NCBI GenBank assembly: GCA_026710945.1
Contig: JAPOQA010000054.1
Span: 1-64,000, forward strand
Reading direction: 5' to 3'
DNA length: 64,000 bases
From: Chloroflexota bacterium
Lineage (GTDB): Bacteria; Chloroflexota; UBA11872; VXOZ01
Shown here: piece after piece, positions 8,200-17,693 of the stretch
Layout of the letters: every line of letters begins with the position of its first letter
Position numbering within the stretch: position 1 is the stretch's first letter
The notes under the pieces: generated by a model
Told to the model about the DNA's origin: nothing
Database searches by the model: none
Seen by the model: only the letters and a program-made list of their open reading frames with translations
Position numbers and translations under genes: made by a program

Positions 8200-9636
8200 A
8201 TGACTGCGACGAGACTTCGGAGTCTGTCATATCCGCCGACTCTTGCCAGGAAAGTCACGAGGCGAACTTGGCTCGGCTACGCTCTTCTTGGCGCTCAGGC
8301 GGTCGCCCTGGCTGCCTGCGGCGGCGATGATGATGAGGACGACGCCCAGCAGCCGCGGGCCGCACCGGAGGCCCCGCAGGCTTCCGTGCCCAAGCCGGCG
8401 CGAGAAACGACGACGCTAACGCTGGCCTCAATGTTGGTTGAATTCGGCTCTGTGGTTGGCAAAGCCGTTGATGAGTGGAACAGTGGCGAGTTTCCCGGCG
8501 CGTCTGAGGACATCCTGCTAGAGCGCCTCACGATTCAGATTTCCTCGCGGCGCGATCCAATGGAAAGTCTCGAGCATATACAAGAGCGCGTTCAAGCATT
8601 CTTGGCCGAGCGGGAATCTGCCGGCACGCCGTTGGATGTGCTCATGGTCAATCGCCTCTTCGATTTCCCCTGGGCCTTCCGCAGCGGCATCATCCAGCCG
8701 CTTGATCGCCTTTTGCAGCAAGACGGCAACGATCCCTTAGCGAAATTCTTGCCGCCGGCCTTGGAATTGGTGCGCTTTAGGGGCCAGATGATGGCATTGC
8801 CCGTTTCCTTGGGCGCCGGCGTAGCGCGGTACAACCCCAGGCACTTCGCAGATGCGGGCTTGCCTGTGCCCGACAACGGCTGGACTCGTGAGGAATTCGT
8901 TGCCGCTGCACAGCGACTCACGCAAGACACTGACAACGACGGCAAGATCGATTCCTGGGGCTTTCGTCCTATATGGAACTTCATGAATTGGCTGCCATTC
9001 GTCTTGCAGGAGACGGATAGGGACGTGGTAGACCTGAATACCGGCGAAGTGCGTCTCATGGACCCAGCGGCCCTGCGCGGCCTGCAGTTCTGGGATGACT
9101 TGGGAAGAGTGCATGGCATCATGCCCCATGGCGCCGAGGTGACAGCGGACCTCTACGAGGTTGAATTCTGGTATTGGCATCCCAGCACATTCTTCTATTA
9201 CTTTGCGTCCCCCGCCAGCATCTCTACGGGTAAGCAAGCTCCACTCCCCACCGGACCCCGCGACGTAACGCCATTGGATTTGGGCGCTTCCTTGGCTATA
9301 CCCGCTAGCGCCCGCGATGCTGTTCAGTCATATGAGGCGCTGGTCCCACTGGCAAGCTACCTCGGCGAGCGCTTCTTACTCCCGCCTGTTATTTCCGGAC
9401 AAGAGTATATTGAGAAACCACAGTCCGGCTACATCAATCTCATGCTGCCGGAACATGACCGGCAGCTTGCGTTCCACGCACTGCAAACTGCCCGCCCATC
9501 GCCACTGGCCAGTAGTACTATGATGCTCTTTCAACTGTTCGAGAAGCTAACACTGCCGCTGGCGCGCGGTGAGATGGCGGTAGAGCAAGCTGCGCAAGAG
9601 GCACAGAACTGGCTGCAAGCCTATGTGAACGAGTAG
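8200..9636 (+). CDS. ABC-type substrate-binding lipoprotein (family 1, sugar-type)
   Basis: A 478-residue extracellular solute-binding protein. The start at 8200 is chosen because AGGAGG lies at the right distance; 17 more open codons upstream lack a site. The N-terminus has a twin-arginine-type signal (TRRTWLGYALLGAQ) ending in a lipobox A-L-A-A-C, so the mature protein should be lipid-anchored outside the membrane. A low-complexity acidic and Pro/Ala linker follows. The body contains DTDNDGKIDSWG, a Ca-binding-like loop common in sugar-binding family members, and WDDLGRVHGIMPHG. No permease or ATPase gene is adjacent. It is clearly paralogous to the next gene (shared QPRAAPEAPQASVP, HGIMPHG, QAPLP-TGPRDVTPL). 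Confidence 0.85.
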   Translation: MTATRLRSLSYPPTLARKVTRRTWLGYALLGAQAVALAACGGDDDEDDAQQPRAAPEAPQASVPKPARETTTLTLASMLVEFGSVVGKAVDEWNSGEFPGASEDILLERLTIQISSRRDPMESLEHIQERVQAFLAERESAGTPLDVLMVNRLFDFPWAFRSGIIQPLDRLLQQDGNDPLAKFLPPALELVRFRGQMMALPVSLGAGVARYNPRHFADAGLPVPDNGWTREEFVAAAQRLTQDTDNDGKIDSWGFRPIWNFMNWLPFVLQETDRDVVDLNTGEVRLMDPAALRGLQFWDDLGRVHGIMPHGAEVTADLYEVEFWYWHPSTFFYYFASPASISTGKQAPLPTGPRDVTPLDLGASLAIPASARDAVQSYEALVPLASYLGERFLLPPVISGQEYIEKPQSGYINLMLPEHDRQLAFHALQTARPSPLASSTMMLFQLFEKLTLPLARGEMAVEQAAQEAQNWLQAYVNE

Positions 9637-9813
9637 ATGAGCGTGCTGCCAATTGGCGCAATTTCACTTAGGAAAGAGTACTGGGGTAGGTGGTAATTGC
9701 CTTGTTGTGAGAGCGCCACATCCAAATCGAAAGCGGTCAAACGATGCCTTTGGAGCGCCAGTGGTTCATCCGGTGGTCAGCGTCTTCAAGTCGAGCAATG
9801 AGAGGAGTCTCTT

Positions 9814-11193
9814 GTGACGAGACGTGAGTTACTCGGCAGTGCCTTGCTTGGTGCGCAGGTGCTCCTCGTGGCTGCGTGCGGTGGCGACGATGAGGACGAC
9901 GCGGAGCAGCCGCGCGCTGCGCCGGAGGCGCCGCAAGCCTCAGTGCCGCAAGTTGCCCGCGAGCCCGTAACGCTGAAGGTTGCCGCTGTGCTGGACCGGC
10001 ACGGCAATTCCGTCGGCGATGCCATCGAGCGCTGGAATGAGGGCGGGGTCCCGGGCGCTCCTGAAGATGTCCGGCTACAACGCGTCAAGATTGGCATTCC
10101 GTGGTCGCCCGAGCCGCTGACACTCATCGAACGCGCGCAGGTCACATTGAGAGCGTTCCTGAGCGAACAAGAGTCTGCCGGCATACCGCCGGACTTGCTC
10201 ATGGTCAACACATTCTTTGACTTCCCCTGGGGATATGGGAGCGGCCTAGTGCAGCCGATCGACCGGTACCTGCAGCAAGATCGCACCGAACCGATAGGGA
10301 AGTTTCTCCCCGCTGCGCTCGAGTTGGTGCGCTATCAAAGCCAGACCATGGCGCTGCCGGTTGCTCTGGAAGCCGGCGTGACGCGGTACAAACCCAAGCA
10401 ATTCACCGATGCCGGCATTTCGCTGCCCGACAAGGGCTGGACCCGCGAACAATTCATCGCCGCTGCCCAGCAGCTTACCAAGGATACCGATAGCGACGGG
10501 AATGTGGATGAGTGGGGATTCAGCGCAGCGAGACTGTATTCAGGCTGGTTGCCGTTCGTGTTGCAGGAGCTGGACGAAGACGTGATAAACCTCGATACCG
10601 GCGCAGTGCGCTTGACGGACTCCGCGGCGCTACGCGGCCTTCAGTTCTGGGATGAATTGGGGCGCGTGCACGGCATCATGCCGCATGGCTTAACCGTGAC
10701 CGCGGACCACTTTGATGCGGACTTCACCACTTTGTTGTCTGGCATGCTCTTCTGGAGTTATATACCTCCCAGCAACATGCTGCCGGGCCAACAAGCCCCG
10801 CTGCCGGCCGGGCCCCGGGACGTGACGCCGCTCGCGGTCTCGCAGGCAGTGGCAATACCTACCGTTGCGCGCGATGCCGCCCTTTCCTACGAGGTGTTGC
10901 GGCCGTTTGCCCTTCACCTTGGCGAGCACCTCCTCATGCCGCCCGTTATTGCGGGACAGCAGCACATTGAGAAACCCTCTACTGAATACTTGGAACTCAT
11001 GCTGCCGCCCGAGGACAGGGAGCTCGTGTTTAATCTGCTCGATACCGCCCGGGCATCACCGTTGGCGAGCAGCCTTATGATGACGATTCGGCTATTTGAA
11101 CGGCTGACGCTGCCGCTGGCGCGTAGTGAGATAAGCGTGGAACAAGCCGCGCAGCACGGGCAAGACTGGCTGGAATCTTACTTGAAGGAATGA
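9814..11193 (+). CDS. ABC-type substrate-binding lipoprotein, paralogue of preceding gene
   Basis: A 459-residue paralogue of the preceding lipoprotein, alike along its full length. It starts at GTG after GAGAGGAG. The signal begins M-T-R-R-E-L-L-G and ends in a lipobox V-A-A-C-G-G, giving a twin-arginine lipoprotein with a very short n-region. The same acidic linker and the Ca-loop-like DTDSDGNVDEWG are present. The two genes are separated by 177 bases and probably arose by tandem duplication followed by divergence. Neither has a neighbouring transporter, so they may serve an ABC permease encoded elsewhere, or act as binding components for sensing. Confidence 0.85.
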   Translation: MTRRELLGSALLGAQVLLVAACGGDDEDDAEQPRAAPEAPQASVPQVAREPVTLKVAAVLDRHGNSVGDAIERWNEGGVPGAPEDVRLQRVKIGIPWSPEPLTLIERAQVTLRAFLSEQESAGIPPDLLMVNTFFDFPWGYGSGLVQPIDRYLQQDRTEPIGKFLPAALELVRYQSQTMALPVALEAGVTRYKPKQFTDAGISLPDKGWTREQFIAAAQQLTKDTDSDGNVDEWGFSAARLYSGWLPFVLQELDEDVINLDTGAVRLTDSAALRGLQFWDELGRVHGIMPHGLTVTADHFDADFTTLLSGMLFWSYIPPSNMLPGQQAPLPAGPRDVTPLAVSQAVAIPTVARDAALSYEVLRPFALHLGEHLLMPPVIAGQQHIEKPSTEYLELMLPPEDRELVFNLLDTARASPLASSLMMTIRLFERLTLPLARSEISVEQAAQHGQDWLESYLKE

Positions 11194-11301
11194 TCCTGTT
11201 CTTTCCTAATTCCGAGTGGGAAACTTAGCGACTCCGGTGGAAATGGGGTAGCATAGGCACAATAGGGATGCAGTGCGATAACTGTGTGGAGGTCGCGTGA
11301 T

Positions 11302-12813
11302 ATGCGTGATTTCAATAGGCGGGAGCTTGTAGCAGCCACTGAGGACGATGTCCTCATTATGGTGGCGGACATCCGCTCGACTCTGATTGCAGGATTTGTC
11401 GGGGGTATAGGCATAATAAGCGCCTTTATTGGCTTGGCCGTGGTGCTCGCCAGCCTCTGGGAACTCCTGCGCCCCTTCTACTTTGGCATTCTCATTGCCG
11501 CCGTGGGGCTTGTGATCTTTATTGCGTTTCTTGGCATCACGGGGTACTTCATTCCAGAGCTGCTGTCGGCGAGGGTCGTTGGAATCTTCATTGCCGTGAT
11601 GCTTGTGCTGGCTTTTGCCGTGGCATCGCTGACGGCGGACACCACGGGCGCTTCCGTGCTGACTAACGCCGGCGGACTCTTGCTCAGCATGGCGCTCGGC
11701 ATCCCGGTCCTCATCGGACGTCTTTGGGTTGTTGTGATCGCGGGAGGAGTTCTGGGGACTGTGGTAGCTGCGGTCCAACGGGATGCACTGCAACACGAGA
11801 AGCGCATGCGCCTCTACTTCACGTCGATATTCACGCTAGATGTCGAACCTCATACCTTCCTGGCGATCATGGGCGGCAATGTTTTGGCGATTAGTGCAAT
11901 CACCGCTGCCTTTTCGCCGCCGCTCATTGCCGGTCTCTCAGCCTCTGTCGTGCTAACGCCGGTGTGGGTGCAGGCGGGCTTTCTCTTTCAAACGTACTGG
12001 CGTCCGCTCATGATACGCGTACTTGACCGCCGCGTAGGCCAGCAAGTCTGGTTCCGGCGGAACATCGGACTGATGGAACTGCTGCAGGGCGAAGACTCGG
12101 ACCTCACGGGAGCCACCTTCATGTCGGCGGGTGTAGATTCAGAGAGAATGGTGGCGCGGGTGAAGGGCTACTTCCGGCACCCAGACCAGATGAGGCGTGT
12201 GCAAGAGAGCGCCATGCGCATTCGGGGGTTGACGGCGGTTGAAGTGGAAGACCTCGCCGTCACAGAAGCCGAGGAGGACTTGGTACTCGAAGACATGGAG
12301 GCCGGCGGGTTGCGCTGTCCTCGCTGCCGTACTCCGGTCTACGACGGGCGCTTGTTCTGTACAGAGTGCAAGACGTTTGTTCAGAATGAAGACCTTGGCC
12401 ACCGCGCCCACTTTTTCCCACGGTTTCTTGCGGCGTCGTTGGACTTCGCCGTGCCGGTGGGTCTTATACTTCTGTTTGGACTAACCGGCTTCAATCCTGC
12501 GGATGGCTACAACTTTCTCACCATATTCTGGCAGTATCTCTTCATGCCGATCGTCTACGGCATATTCTTTGTCTCTTTCTTGGTTCGCGGCACCACGCCA
12601 GGAAAGTCGTTGTTCGGTTTGGAGGTGGTACAACTGACGCAGCATAGATACCCCGGTTTCAAGACCATGCTGCGGCGTGAGGTGGTCGGCAAATTCGTCA
12701 GCCTCCTGCCCCTGACGTGGGGGTTCTTGTCCGCCTTCTGGGACAAGAACGGCCAGACCTGGCACGACAAGATGGTCGGCACGGTCGTCGTCCGCGATCC
12801 GGACGTCTGGTAG
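11302..12813 (+). CDS. polytopic membrane protein with zinc ribbon and RDD domain
   Basis: A 503-residue membrane protein of three parts. The first ~130 residues form about four to five helices, followed by further hydrophobic segments to about 235. A cytoplasmic stretch (240-340) ends in a rubredoxin-like zinc ribbon C-P-R-C...C-T-E-C (LRCPRCRTPVYDGRLFCTEC). The C-terminal third is an RDD domain: FPRFLAASLDF (the R-D-D signature region), RGTTPGKSLFGLEVV, and the final TWHDKMVGTVVV. RDD proteins are poorly characterised, some linked to ion or transport functions. ATG at 11302 is preferred to an upstream GTG because GGAGG lies nine bases before it. The three-part combination is unusual. Confidence 0.8.
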   Translation: MRDFNRRELVAATEDDVLIMVADIRSTLIAGFVGGIGIISAFIGLAVVLASLWELLRPFYFGILIAAVGLVIFIAFLGITGYFIPELLSARVVGIFIAVMLVLAFAVASLTADTTGASVLTNAGGLLLSMALGIPVLIGRLWVVVIAGGVLGTVVAAVQRDALQHEKRMRLYFTSIFTLDVEPHTFLAIMGGNVLAISAITAAFSPPLIAGLSASVVLTPVWVQAGFLFQTYWRPLMIRVLDRRVGQQVWFRRNIGLMELLQGEDSDLTGATFMSAGVDSERMVARVKGYFRHPDQMRRVQESAMRIRGLTAVEVEDLAVTEAEEDLVLEDMEAGGLRCPRCRTPVYDGRLFCTECKTFVQNEDLGHRAHFFPRFLAASLDFAVPVGLILLFGLTGFNPADGYNFLTIFWQYLFMPIVYGIFFVSFLVRGTTPGKSLFGLEVVQLTQHRYPGFKTMLRREVVGKFVSLLPLTWGFLSAFWDKNGQTWHDKMVGTVVVRDPDVW

Positions 12814-13100
12814 GGAACAGTTTGTTAGGATTGAATGCGGCCACCCCTGCGGTGGTGGAGTTGCCAGCCAGAATCAAGAGTCTGGCAAGAGAGGCGAGAG
12901 GCGCCGGCATGCCAGTACTCCCCAGCGCAAACGCCTGCGAGGCAGATTTCCGGTACTAGCGCACGAATTGCTCCGTTCTGTAATGGGCTGCGCCCCTTTG
13001 GCAGGCTGAAGTTGCAGGAAATTGTGCTTGCGCCGCGCCGTGAGATGCGTCAAACTTAATGGAGTACTCGTGACGTGAATCAAGGTGGTTACAACACCCC
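12814..13100. other. intergenic region upstream of ispG
   Basis: 287 bases with no convincing gene. Several short open frames occur on both strands but lack ribosome sites and family features. No tRNA, repeat or strong hairpin was seen. Confidence 0.4.
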
Positions 13101-14213
13101 ATGATCCCTCGACGTGTATCCAAACAGCTTAAGATCGGCGACGTCACGATTGGCGGCGGCGCGCCGATTCGCGTGCAATCCATGACCACCGCCTTTACGC
13201 GGGACGTGGAGGCAAGTGTGGCGGAAATCCTCGGTCTGGCCGAGGCCGGGTGCGAGATTGTGCGCGTGGCCGTGCCGCACAAGGAAGATGCTGACGCGCT
13301 GCCTGAGATTCGCAGACGTTCCCCGATTCCGGTGATTGCCGACATTCACTTCGATTACCGCCTGGCGCTGCGAGCCTTGGAAGCGGGCGTGGACGGTCTG
13401 CGCCTGAATCCCGGTAATATCGGCAGCCGAGAAAAGACCCGCATGGTGGTGAAAGAAGCCAAGGACCGCCAGGTGCCGATGCGGATCGGCGTCAACGTAG
13501 GCTCTTTGGAATCGCGGCTCATCCCAGAATTGATGATGCTCGAAGGCGATGAAAAAGTCGAAAAGACGGCGGCGGCGATGGTGGAGTCTGCGCTCGACCA
13601 CGTCAAGATCCTGGAAGACATGGACTTTACCGACATCAAGATTTCGCTTAAGGCATCGGACGTACCGACCACGATCCTCGCATACCAACTCATCGCCGAC
13701 CGTGTCGAATATCCGCTCCACCTGGGCATCACGGAAGCCGGCACCCCCAAGGCCGGCATGGTCAAGAGCGCCGTTGGGCTTGGCGTCCTGCTCTATCAGG
13801 GCATCGGCGATACGTTGCGAGTTTCGTTGGCGGCGGAGTCTACCGAGGAAGTCTTTGCCGGCTATGAGATTCTCAAGTCGCTGGGACTCCGCGAGCACGG
13901 CCCCACGCTCATCGCCTGCCCCACCTGCGGTCGCTGTGAGATCGAACTCATCGAGCTGGCGGAGCGCGTCGAGAGCTTCCTGCAAAGCGTCAAGGAACCG
14001 GTCAAAGTCGCGGTGATGGGCTGCGTGGTGAATGGCCCGGGCGAGGCACGGGATGCCGACGTTGGCATCGCCGGCGGGCGCGGCAAGGGCGCCCTCTTCC
14101 GCAAGGGAAAGCCGGTGCGAAGCTGCAAGGAAGATGAACTCTTCGATTTGCTCATCGAGGAAGTCGATGAGATTGTGGCCCAGAAGCAGGCAGAGCGGGC
14201 CGTCGCGACATAG
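13101..14213 (+). CDS. ispG: 4-hydroxy-3-methylbut-2-en-1-yl diphosphate synthase
   Basis: A 370-residue enzyme of the MEP isoprenoid pathway. It converts methylerythritol cyclodiphosphate to HMBPP using a [4Fe-4S] cluster. The TIM-barrel start has PIRVQSMTT and RLNPGNIGSR; the C-terminal cluster domain has the conserved cysteines C273, C276 and C308 (CPTCGRCE, MGCVVNGPGEA) with E315 in the usual place. Length and domain order match the short bacterial form without the plant-type insert. The putative ribosome site AAGGTGG is rather far (about 13 bases) from the ATG. The small DTHKA protein gene starts 21 bases downstream, so co-transcription is likely. A long open frame on the opposite strand is a shadow of this high-GC gene. 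Confidence 0.96.
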   Translation: MIPRRVSKQLKIGDVTIGGGAPIRVQSMTTAFTRDVEASVAEILGLAEAGCEIVRVAVPHKEDADALPEIRRRSPIPVIADIHFDYRLALRALEAGVDGLRLNPGNIGSREKTRMVVKEAKDRQVPMRIGVNVGSLESRLIPELMMLEGDEKVEKTAAAMVESALDHVKILEDMDFTDIKISLKASDVPTTILAYQLIADRVEYPLHLGITEAGTPKAGMVKSAVGLGVLLYQGIGDTLRVSLAAESTEEVFAGYEILKSLGLREHGPTLIACPTCGRCEIELIELAERVESFLQSVKEPVKVAVMGCVVNGPGEARDADVGIAGGRGKGALFRKGKPVRSCKEDELFDLLIEEVDEIVAQKQAERAVAT

Positions 14214-14234
14214 CAGACCGCGTGGACGTGACCG

Positions 14235-14456
14235 GTGGCAATCATTGACACGCACAAAGCGTTTGAACGGCTGAACTCGGCCGGATTCGATAGGGAAAAG
14301 GCAGAGGCCATTCTGGACACCTTGGGCGAAACTGGAGAGTCCCTGGCCACCAAGTCTGATCTCAGAGACTTGGAACAGCGTCTGACCATTCGCCTGGAGG
14401 GGCTTGTGGCGGCGGGCATTGCAATCTCGGCAGTGCTGGACATCTTCACGCAATAG
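14235..14456 (+). CDS. small coiled-coil membrane-tail protein (DUF1640/CCDC90-like)
   Basis: A 73-residue protein with a GTG start. It begins with DTHKAFERLNSAGF, then a helical segment with LDTLGETGESLATKSDL and EQRLTIRLEGL, and ends in a short hydrophobic tail (about residues 55-72). This order (DTHK head, A-x-x-x-L-D-T-L-G, L-A-T-K-x-D-L heptads, C-terminal membrane anchor) is that of small bacterial DUF1640-like proteins, whose role is unknown. A paralogue with the same landmarks lies on the other strand near 60.2 kb. It follows ispG closely. The upstream ribosome site is weak. Confidence 0.7.
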   Translation: MAIIDTHKAFERLNSAGFDREKAEAILDTLGETGESLATKSDLRDLEQRLTIRLEGLVAAGIAISAVLDIFTQ

Positions 14457-14529
14457 CTGCAACGGAGTGCCGAGAGTTCTTGCCAGTTAAGTGACGAGAT
14501 AACTGCTGAAAATGCATGAGGTGCATGCC

Positions 14530-15507
14530 ATGGCGGAGCAAATCTATGTCGGTACAGAGCAGGGCATCTTTCGGCTCACGCGGGAAGGTGACGATTGGGT
14601 ACGGCAGACGTCCGGTCTCGGCGACAATGAAATCGAAGCGGTAGCCGCCCATCCGGACGGACAGCACGCCATCGCGGGTACTCATGGCGCCGGTCTCTTT
14701 TCAACCGCCGATGGGGGAGAAAACTGGGAACCAATCGCAGCCTGGGAGGGCAGTCCGTACATCCGCTCGGTTTCCTACCATCCCCACGACTCGCAAATCG
14801 TGCGTGTCGGCACAGAACCGGCTCGTGTTTCTTGCAGCCGCGACGGCGGCGCGACGTGGGCGGAAGAGAGTGGTTTTACGGCGCTTCCCGGGTGTGCCGA
14901 ATGGTTTCTGCCCTATTCGCCCCGCGCTGGCGCGGTGCGGAAGATCATCATGCTGGATGGCGCTGATCCGTCCGTATGGGCTGCAATCGAGGTCGGTGGC
15001 TTAGCCGACAGCCGCAATGACGGCGCGACGTGGGAAATTTCAGAGAAGATCGGACAGTGGGAGTTTCCTGCAAACGGTTTACACCCGGACGTCCACAGCA
15101 TCGACATACATCCCGCTAAACCGGAAACCATCGTGGCTGCCACCGGCGGCGGCGTGTTCCGGTCCGTTGACCGTGGACAGTCTTGGCAACACCTCATTGA
15201 TGACTACACCCGCGGCGTGTGCATAAAAGCAGACGATCCCAGTACCGTCGTGGTCGGGCCATCCCGCCGCGTCGGGCGTCTCGGACGCATGATGGTGACA
15301 CACGATGGCGGCGACACCTGGCAGGACGCCGAGCAAAACCTCACATTCCCTCTCGACCGCATGTGCGAACATATCATCTGCGACGCGCAGGACGTCTTTG
15401 CGGTTGTGCTAGATGACGCGGTCTATCACGCGGAATTCGCTGACCTCGCCTGGAATCCGGTAGGCAACGGTCTCCCGTCACCCACGTGCGCCGCAATCGT
15501 ATCCTGA
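14530..15507 (+). CDS. Asp-box (BNR) beta-propeller protein
   Basis: A 325-residue protein built of about six to seven repeats carrying Asp-box motifs (S/T-x-D-G-G-x-x-W): STADGGENW, SRDGGATW, SRNDGATWE, SVDRGQSWQ, THDGGDTW. This predicts a beta-propeller like YCF48, sortilin or exo-alpha-sialidase folds. There is no signal peptide or catalytic arginine triad visible, so a cytosolic binding role is more likely than sialidase activity. The ATG at 14530 is preferred to one six codons earlier because GAGG lies eight bases before it. A larger relative lies at 27.5-29.5 kb. It converges with the hydrolase gene over a 21-base gap. Confidence 0.8.
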   Translation: MAEQIYVGTEQGIFRLTREGDDWVRQTSGLGDNEIEAVAAHPDGQHAIAGTHGAGLFSTADGGENWEPIAAWEGSPYIRSVSYHPHDSQIVRVGTEPARVSCSRDGGATWAEESGFTALPGCAEWFLPYSPRAGAVRKIIMLDGADPSVWAAIEVGGLADSRNDGATWEISEKIGQWEFPANGLHPDVHSIDIHPAKPETIVAATGGGVFRSVDRGQSWQHLIDDYTRGVCIKADDPSTVVVGPSRRVGRLGRMMVTHDGGDTWQDAEQNLTFPLDRMCEHIICDAQDVFAVVLDDAVYHAEFADLAWNPVGNGLPSPTCAAIVS

Positions 15508-15528
15508 TCTCTCCCGCTTCATAGCATA

Positions 15529-16506
15529 CTACGGGTTTGCCGGGAGAATGCCTTCTGGCTGAGAGCTGGAGTCAACGATTCCCCCCTGGAAGAAGCCATT
15601 CACCACCTCCAGGAATTGCTGGGGACATTCCTCGTGAGGACAGTGTCCGCACTTAGGGAAGACAACCAATTGAGCGTTGGCTATGTCCCGCTGAAAGCGG
15701 TAACCCCAATGCATAGGGATCACGGCATCATACTGTCCCCAGACGATTAGGGTCGGGGCGGCTACCTCTTTGAGGCGATGGGCGAGACTGGTCTGCCCGA
15801 AGTCGCGTGCCAGCAGTGGCACCACGCCGCCCAATCCCGGCGTTAGCAACGGCAGGAAGTAGCCATCTATCATTTCGGGTGTACAGATGCCGTTAGGATC
15901 GTAGAAACAACTGCGCAAATACCACTCGATGGATTTTCGCTGGCGCAACACGAATGCTACAAATGCGCTCCCAAGGGACGTACTGGCGAACCGAACAATC
16001 AGCGGCATGACGTGGTAGTTGAGTGGGTAACCTGCCGCACTGATGAGCACCAATTGCTGAACACGCATGGGATGCCTGATTGCCAATGCGGTCCCCACCG
16101 CGCCGCCCATGGATAAGCCTATGATCTTGGCGGATTCTACATCTAACGCATCCATGAAGTGTGCCACCAGGTCGGCCATGCCGAAAGGTGAGTAGTCGCC
16201 GGAGTTAGGCTTATCGGAGAGCCCGTGACCCTTCAGATCAAGCGCATACACCGTGTGATTCTCAGCAAACTGATCAAAGACAAGACGCCAGGCAAAGAGA
16301 CTGGCGCCGATGCCGTGGATGAGAATCAATGGCGGGCCCGCGCCGGCCGTACGGTAGTGAATCCGCAAGCCCTCTACAGTTATGAACTTACCGTCGGTGC
16401 GGAGTGACTCCACAGGAATTGGTCGTGGCCTGAAACGTGTATAGGCCACGTAGGCAGTCACGGCGGTGACTCCTAAGATAAAGCCGCGTTTCAACCACTT
16501 GAGCAT
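15529..16506 (-). CDS. membrane-anchored alpha/beta hydrolase
   Basis: A 325-residue alpha/beta-hydrolase-fold enzyme. The first ~25 residues form an N-terminal hydrophobic anchor (FILGVTAVTAYVAY). The oxyanion motif LIHGIGAS, nucleophile elbow GLSMGG (Ser), acid in VWGQYDAVIP (Asp) and histidine in PKCGHCPHEE make up the catalytic triad in family order. The substrate cannot be named; relatives act on esters, epoxides, haloalkanes or C-C bonds. Its promoter must lie in the ~180 bases shared with the divergent homoserine kinase gene. It probably faces the cytoplasm or outer face as a tail-less monotopic protein; orientation is not clear. Confidence 0.88.
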   Translation of the reverse strand: MLKWLKRGFILGVTAVTAYVAYTRFRPRPIPVESLRTDGKFITVEGLRIHYRTAGAGPPLILIHGIGASLFAWRLVFDQFAENHTVYALDLKGHGLSDKPNSGDYSPFGMADLVAHFMDALDVESAKIIGLSMGGAVGTALAIRHPMRVQQLVLISAAGYPLNYHVMPLIVRFASTSLGSAFVAFVLRQRKSIEWYLRSCFYDPNGICTPEMIDGYFLPLLTPGLGGVVPLLARDFGQTSLAHRLKEVAAPTLIVWGQYDAVIPMHWGYRFQRDIANAQLVVFPKCGHCPHEECPQQFLEVVNGFFQGGIVDSSSQPEGILPANP

Positions 16507-16685
16507 TGCGCTATTCCTTGAAACTCACTGCGATGTATTGCACATCTATCGCTATCGAGAACGGCCATGAGATCGCTGAGGGCCAAACCATATCGGGCCT
16601 CTCGGCGAACGCCAGCTTAATGGTACACTAAAGCCGCCACAGGCAGGTTTTTCTCCCCACGTTCCCTTCGTCGAGAGTGCTCTCA

Positions 16686-17606
16686 ATGGCAGCTAGTTTT
16701 CCGGTGTTCGGTGTGCGGGTGCCGGCCACTACCGCAAATCTGGGACCTGGCTTCGATGCGTTTGGCATGGCACTTACGCTCTACAATGAGTTCACCGTAG
16801 GCCCGGCAGAGCATGGCCCCAAAGTCACAGTCGAGGGTGAAGGGACGGCAGAGCTTGCAGGCGATGAAGACAATCTCTTCACGCAGGCATTTGCCCGTGC
16901 CTTTGAATCAGTTGAGGAAACACCACCTCCTATCAGCCTGCACATGCGGAACAGCATTCCGCTATTTCGGGGACTAGGCAGCAGCGCCAGTGCGACGGTG
17001 GGTGGATTGGTGGCGGCCAATTACATTCTCGAAAATGCGCTCTCATCTGAGAGGCTGCTGCAACTTGCATTTAATATAGAGGGCCACCCCGACAACGTGG
17101 CCGCCGCATTGTTTGGGGGCCTCATTGTTTGTGCCGCAGACGGCGAAGAATTGCCGACCTATGCGCGAGTCCCCGTGCCGGATAACCTCCACGCGGTGGT
17201 CTGTATTCCCGATCAGCACTTGCCTACGGAACTCGCCCGCGGAGTGGTTCCCAAAGAGGTATCTCTTAGCGACGCGGTCTACAACATCGGACATGCAGCT
17301 CTCTTGCTCACAGGAATCACGCAAGCTGACGGAGCATTGATCCGTGTGGGCATGAACGACCGCCTGCATCAACCCCATCGCGCTACCATATTTCCCGCCA
17401 TGGAACCGATCATGGATGCGGCCCTCGCGGCGGGGGCGTGCGGTAGCGCCCTATCCGGCGCCGGATCGTCGATTCTGGCGCTGACCTTCTGCAATCCTGA
17501 CGAAATTGCCGCTGCCATGCTCGCCGCTGCCGAGTCCCACAAGTCACCCGCCCGCACTCGTTTATTGTCCTGCGCAGAGCAGGGGGCCGTTGCGAAGAGA
17601 CTCTGA
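16686..17606 (+). CDS. thrB: homoserine kinase
   Basis: A 306-residue GHMP-superfamily kinase that phosphorylates homoserine in threonine synthesis. It has the N-terminal VPATTANLGPGFDAFG signature of ThrB, the GHMP phosphate-binding motif RGLGSSASATVGG, GHPDNVAAALFGG, and the C-terminal GACGSALSGAGSS motif. Length matches bacterial ThrB. The ATG is preferred over a GTG three codons upstream because GAGAG is placed better. No other threonine gene is adjacent. It is convergent with the ade gene 87 bases downstream. Confidence 0.93.
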   Translation: MAASFPVFGVRVPATTANLGPGFDAFGMALTLYNEFTVGPAEHGPKVTVEGEGTAELAGDEDNLFTQAFARAFESVEETPPPISLHMRNSIPLFRGLGSSASATVGGLVAANYILENALSSERLLQLAFNIEGHPDNVAAALFGGLIVCAADGEELPTYARVPVPDNLHAVVCIPDQHLPTELARGVVPKEVSLSDAVYNIGHAALLLTGITQADGALIRVGMNDRLHQPHRATIFPAMEPIMDAALAAGACGSALSGAGSSILALTFCNPDEIAAAMLAAAESHKSPARTRLLSCAEQGAVAKRL

Positions 17607-17693
17607 ACCCAGATTGCGATCCGGAAGCCGTTCGGATTGGTGCAGAGCGCGCGGCAAGCTAAATGCCCGTCGAGAGTGACCGCGGTGACCCGA

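Noticed and set aside
13089-14462. 457-codon open frame on the minus strand
   Set aside because: It fully overlaps ispG, whose catalytic cysteines and full-length family match are clear; the translation has no recognisable motif.
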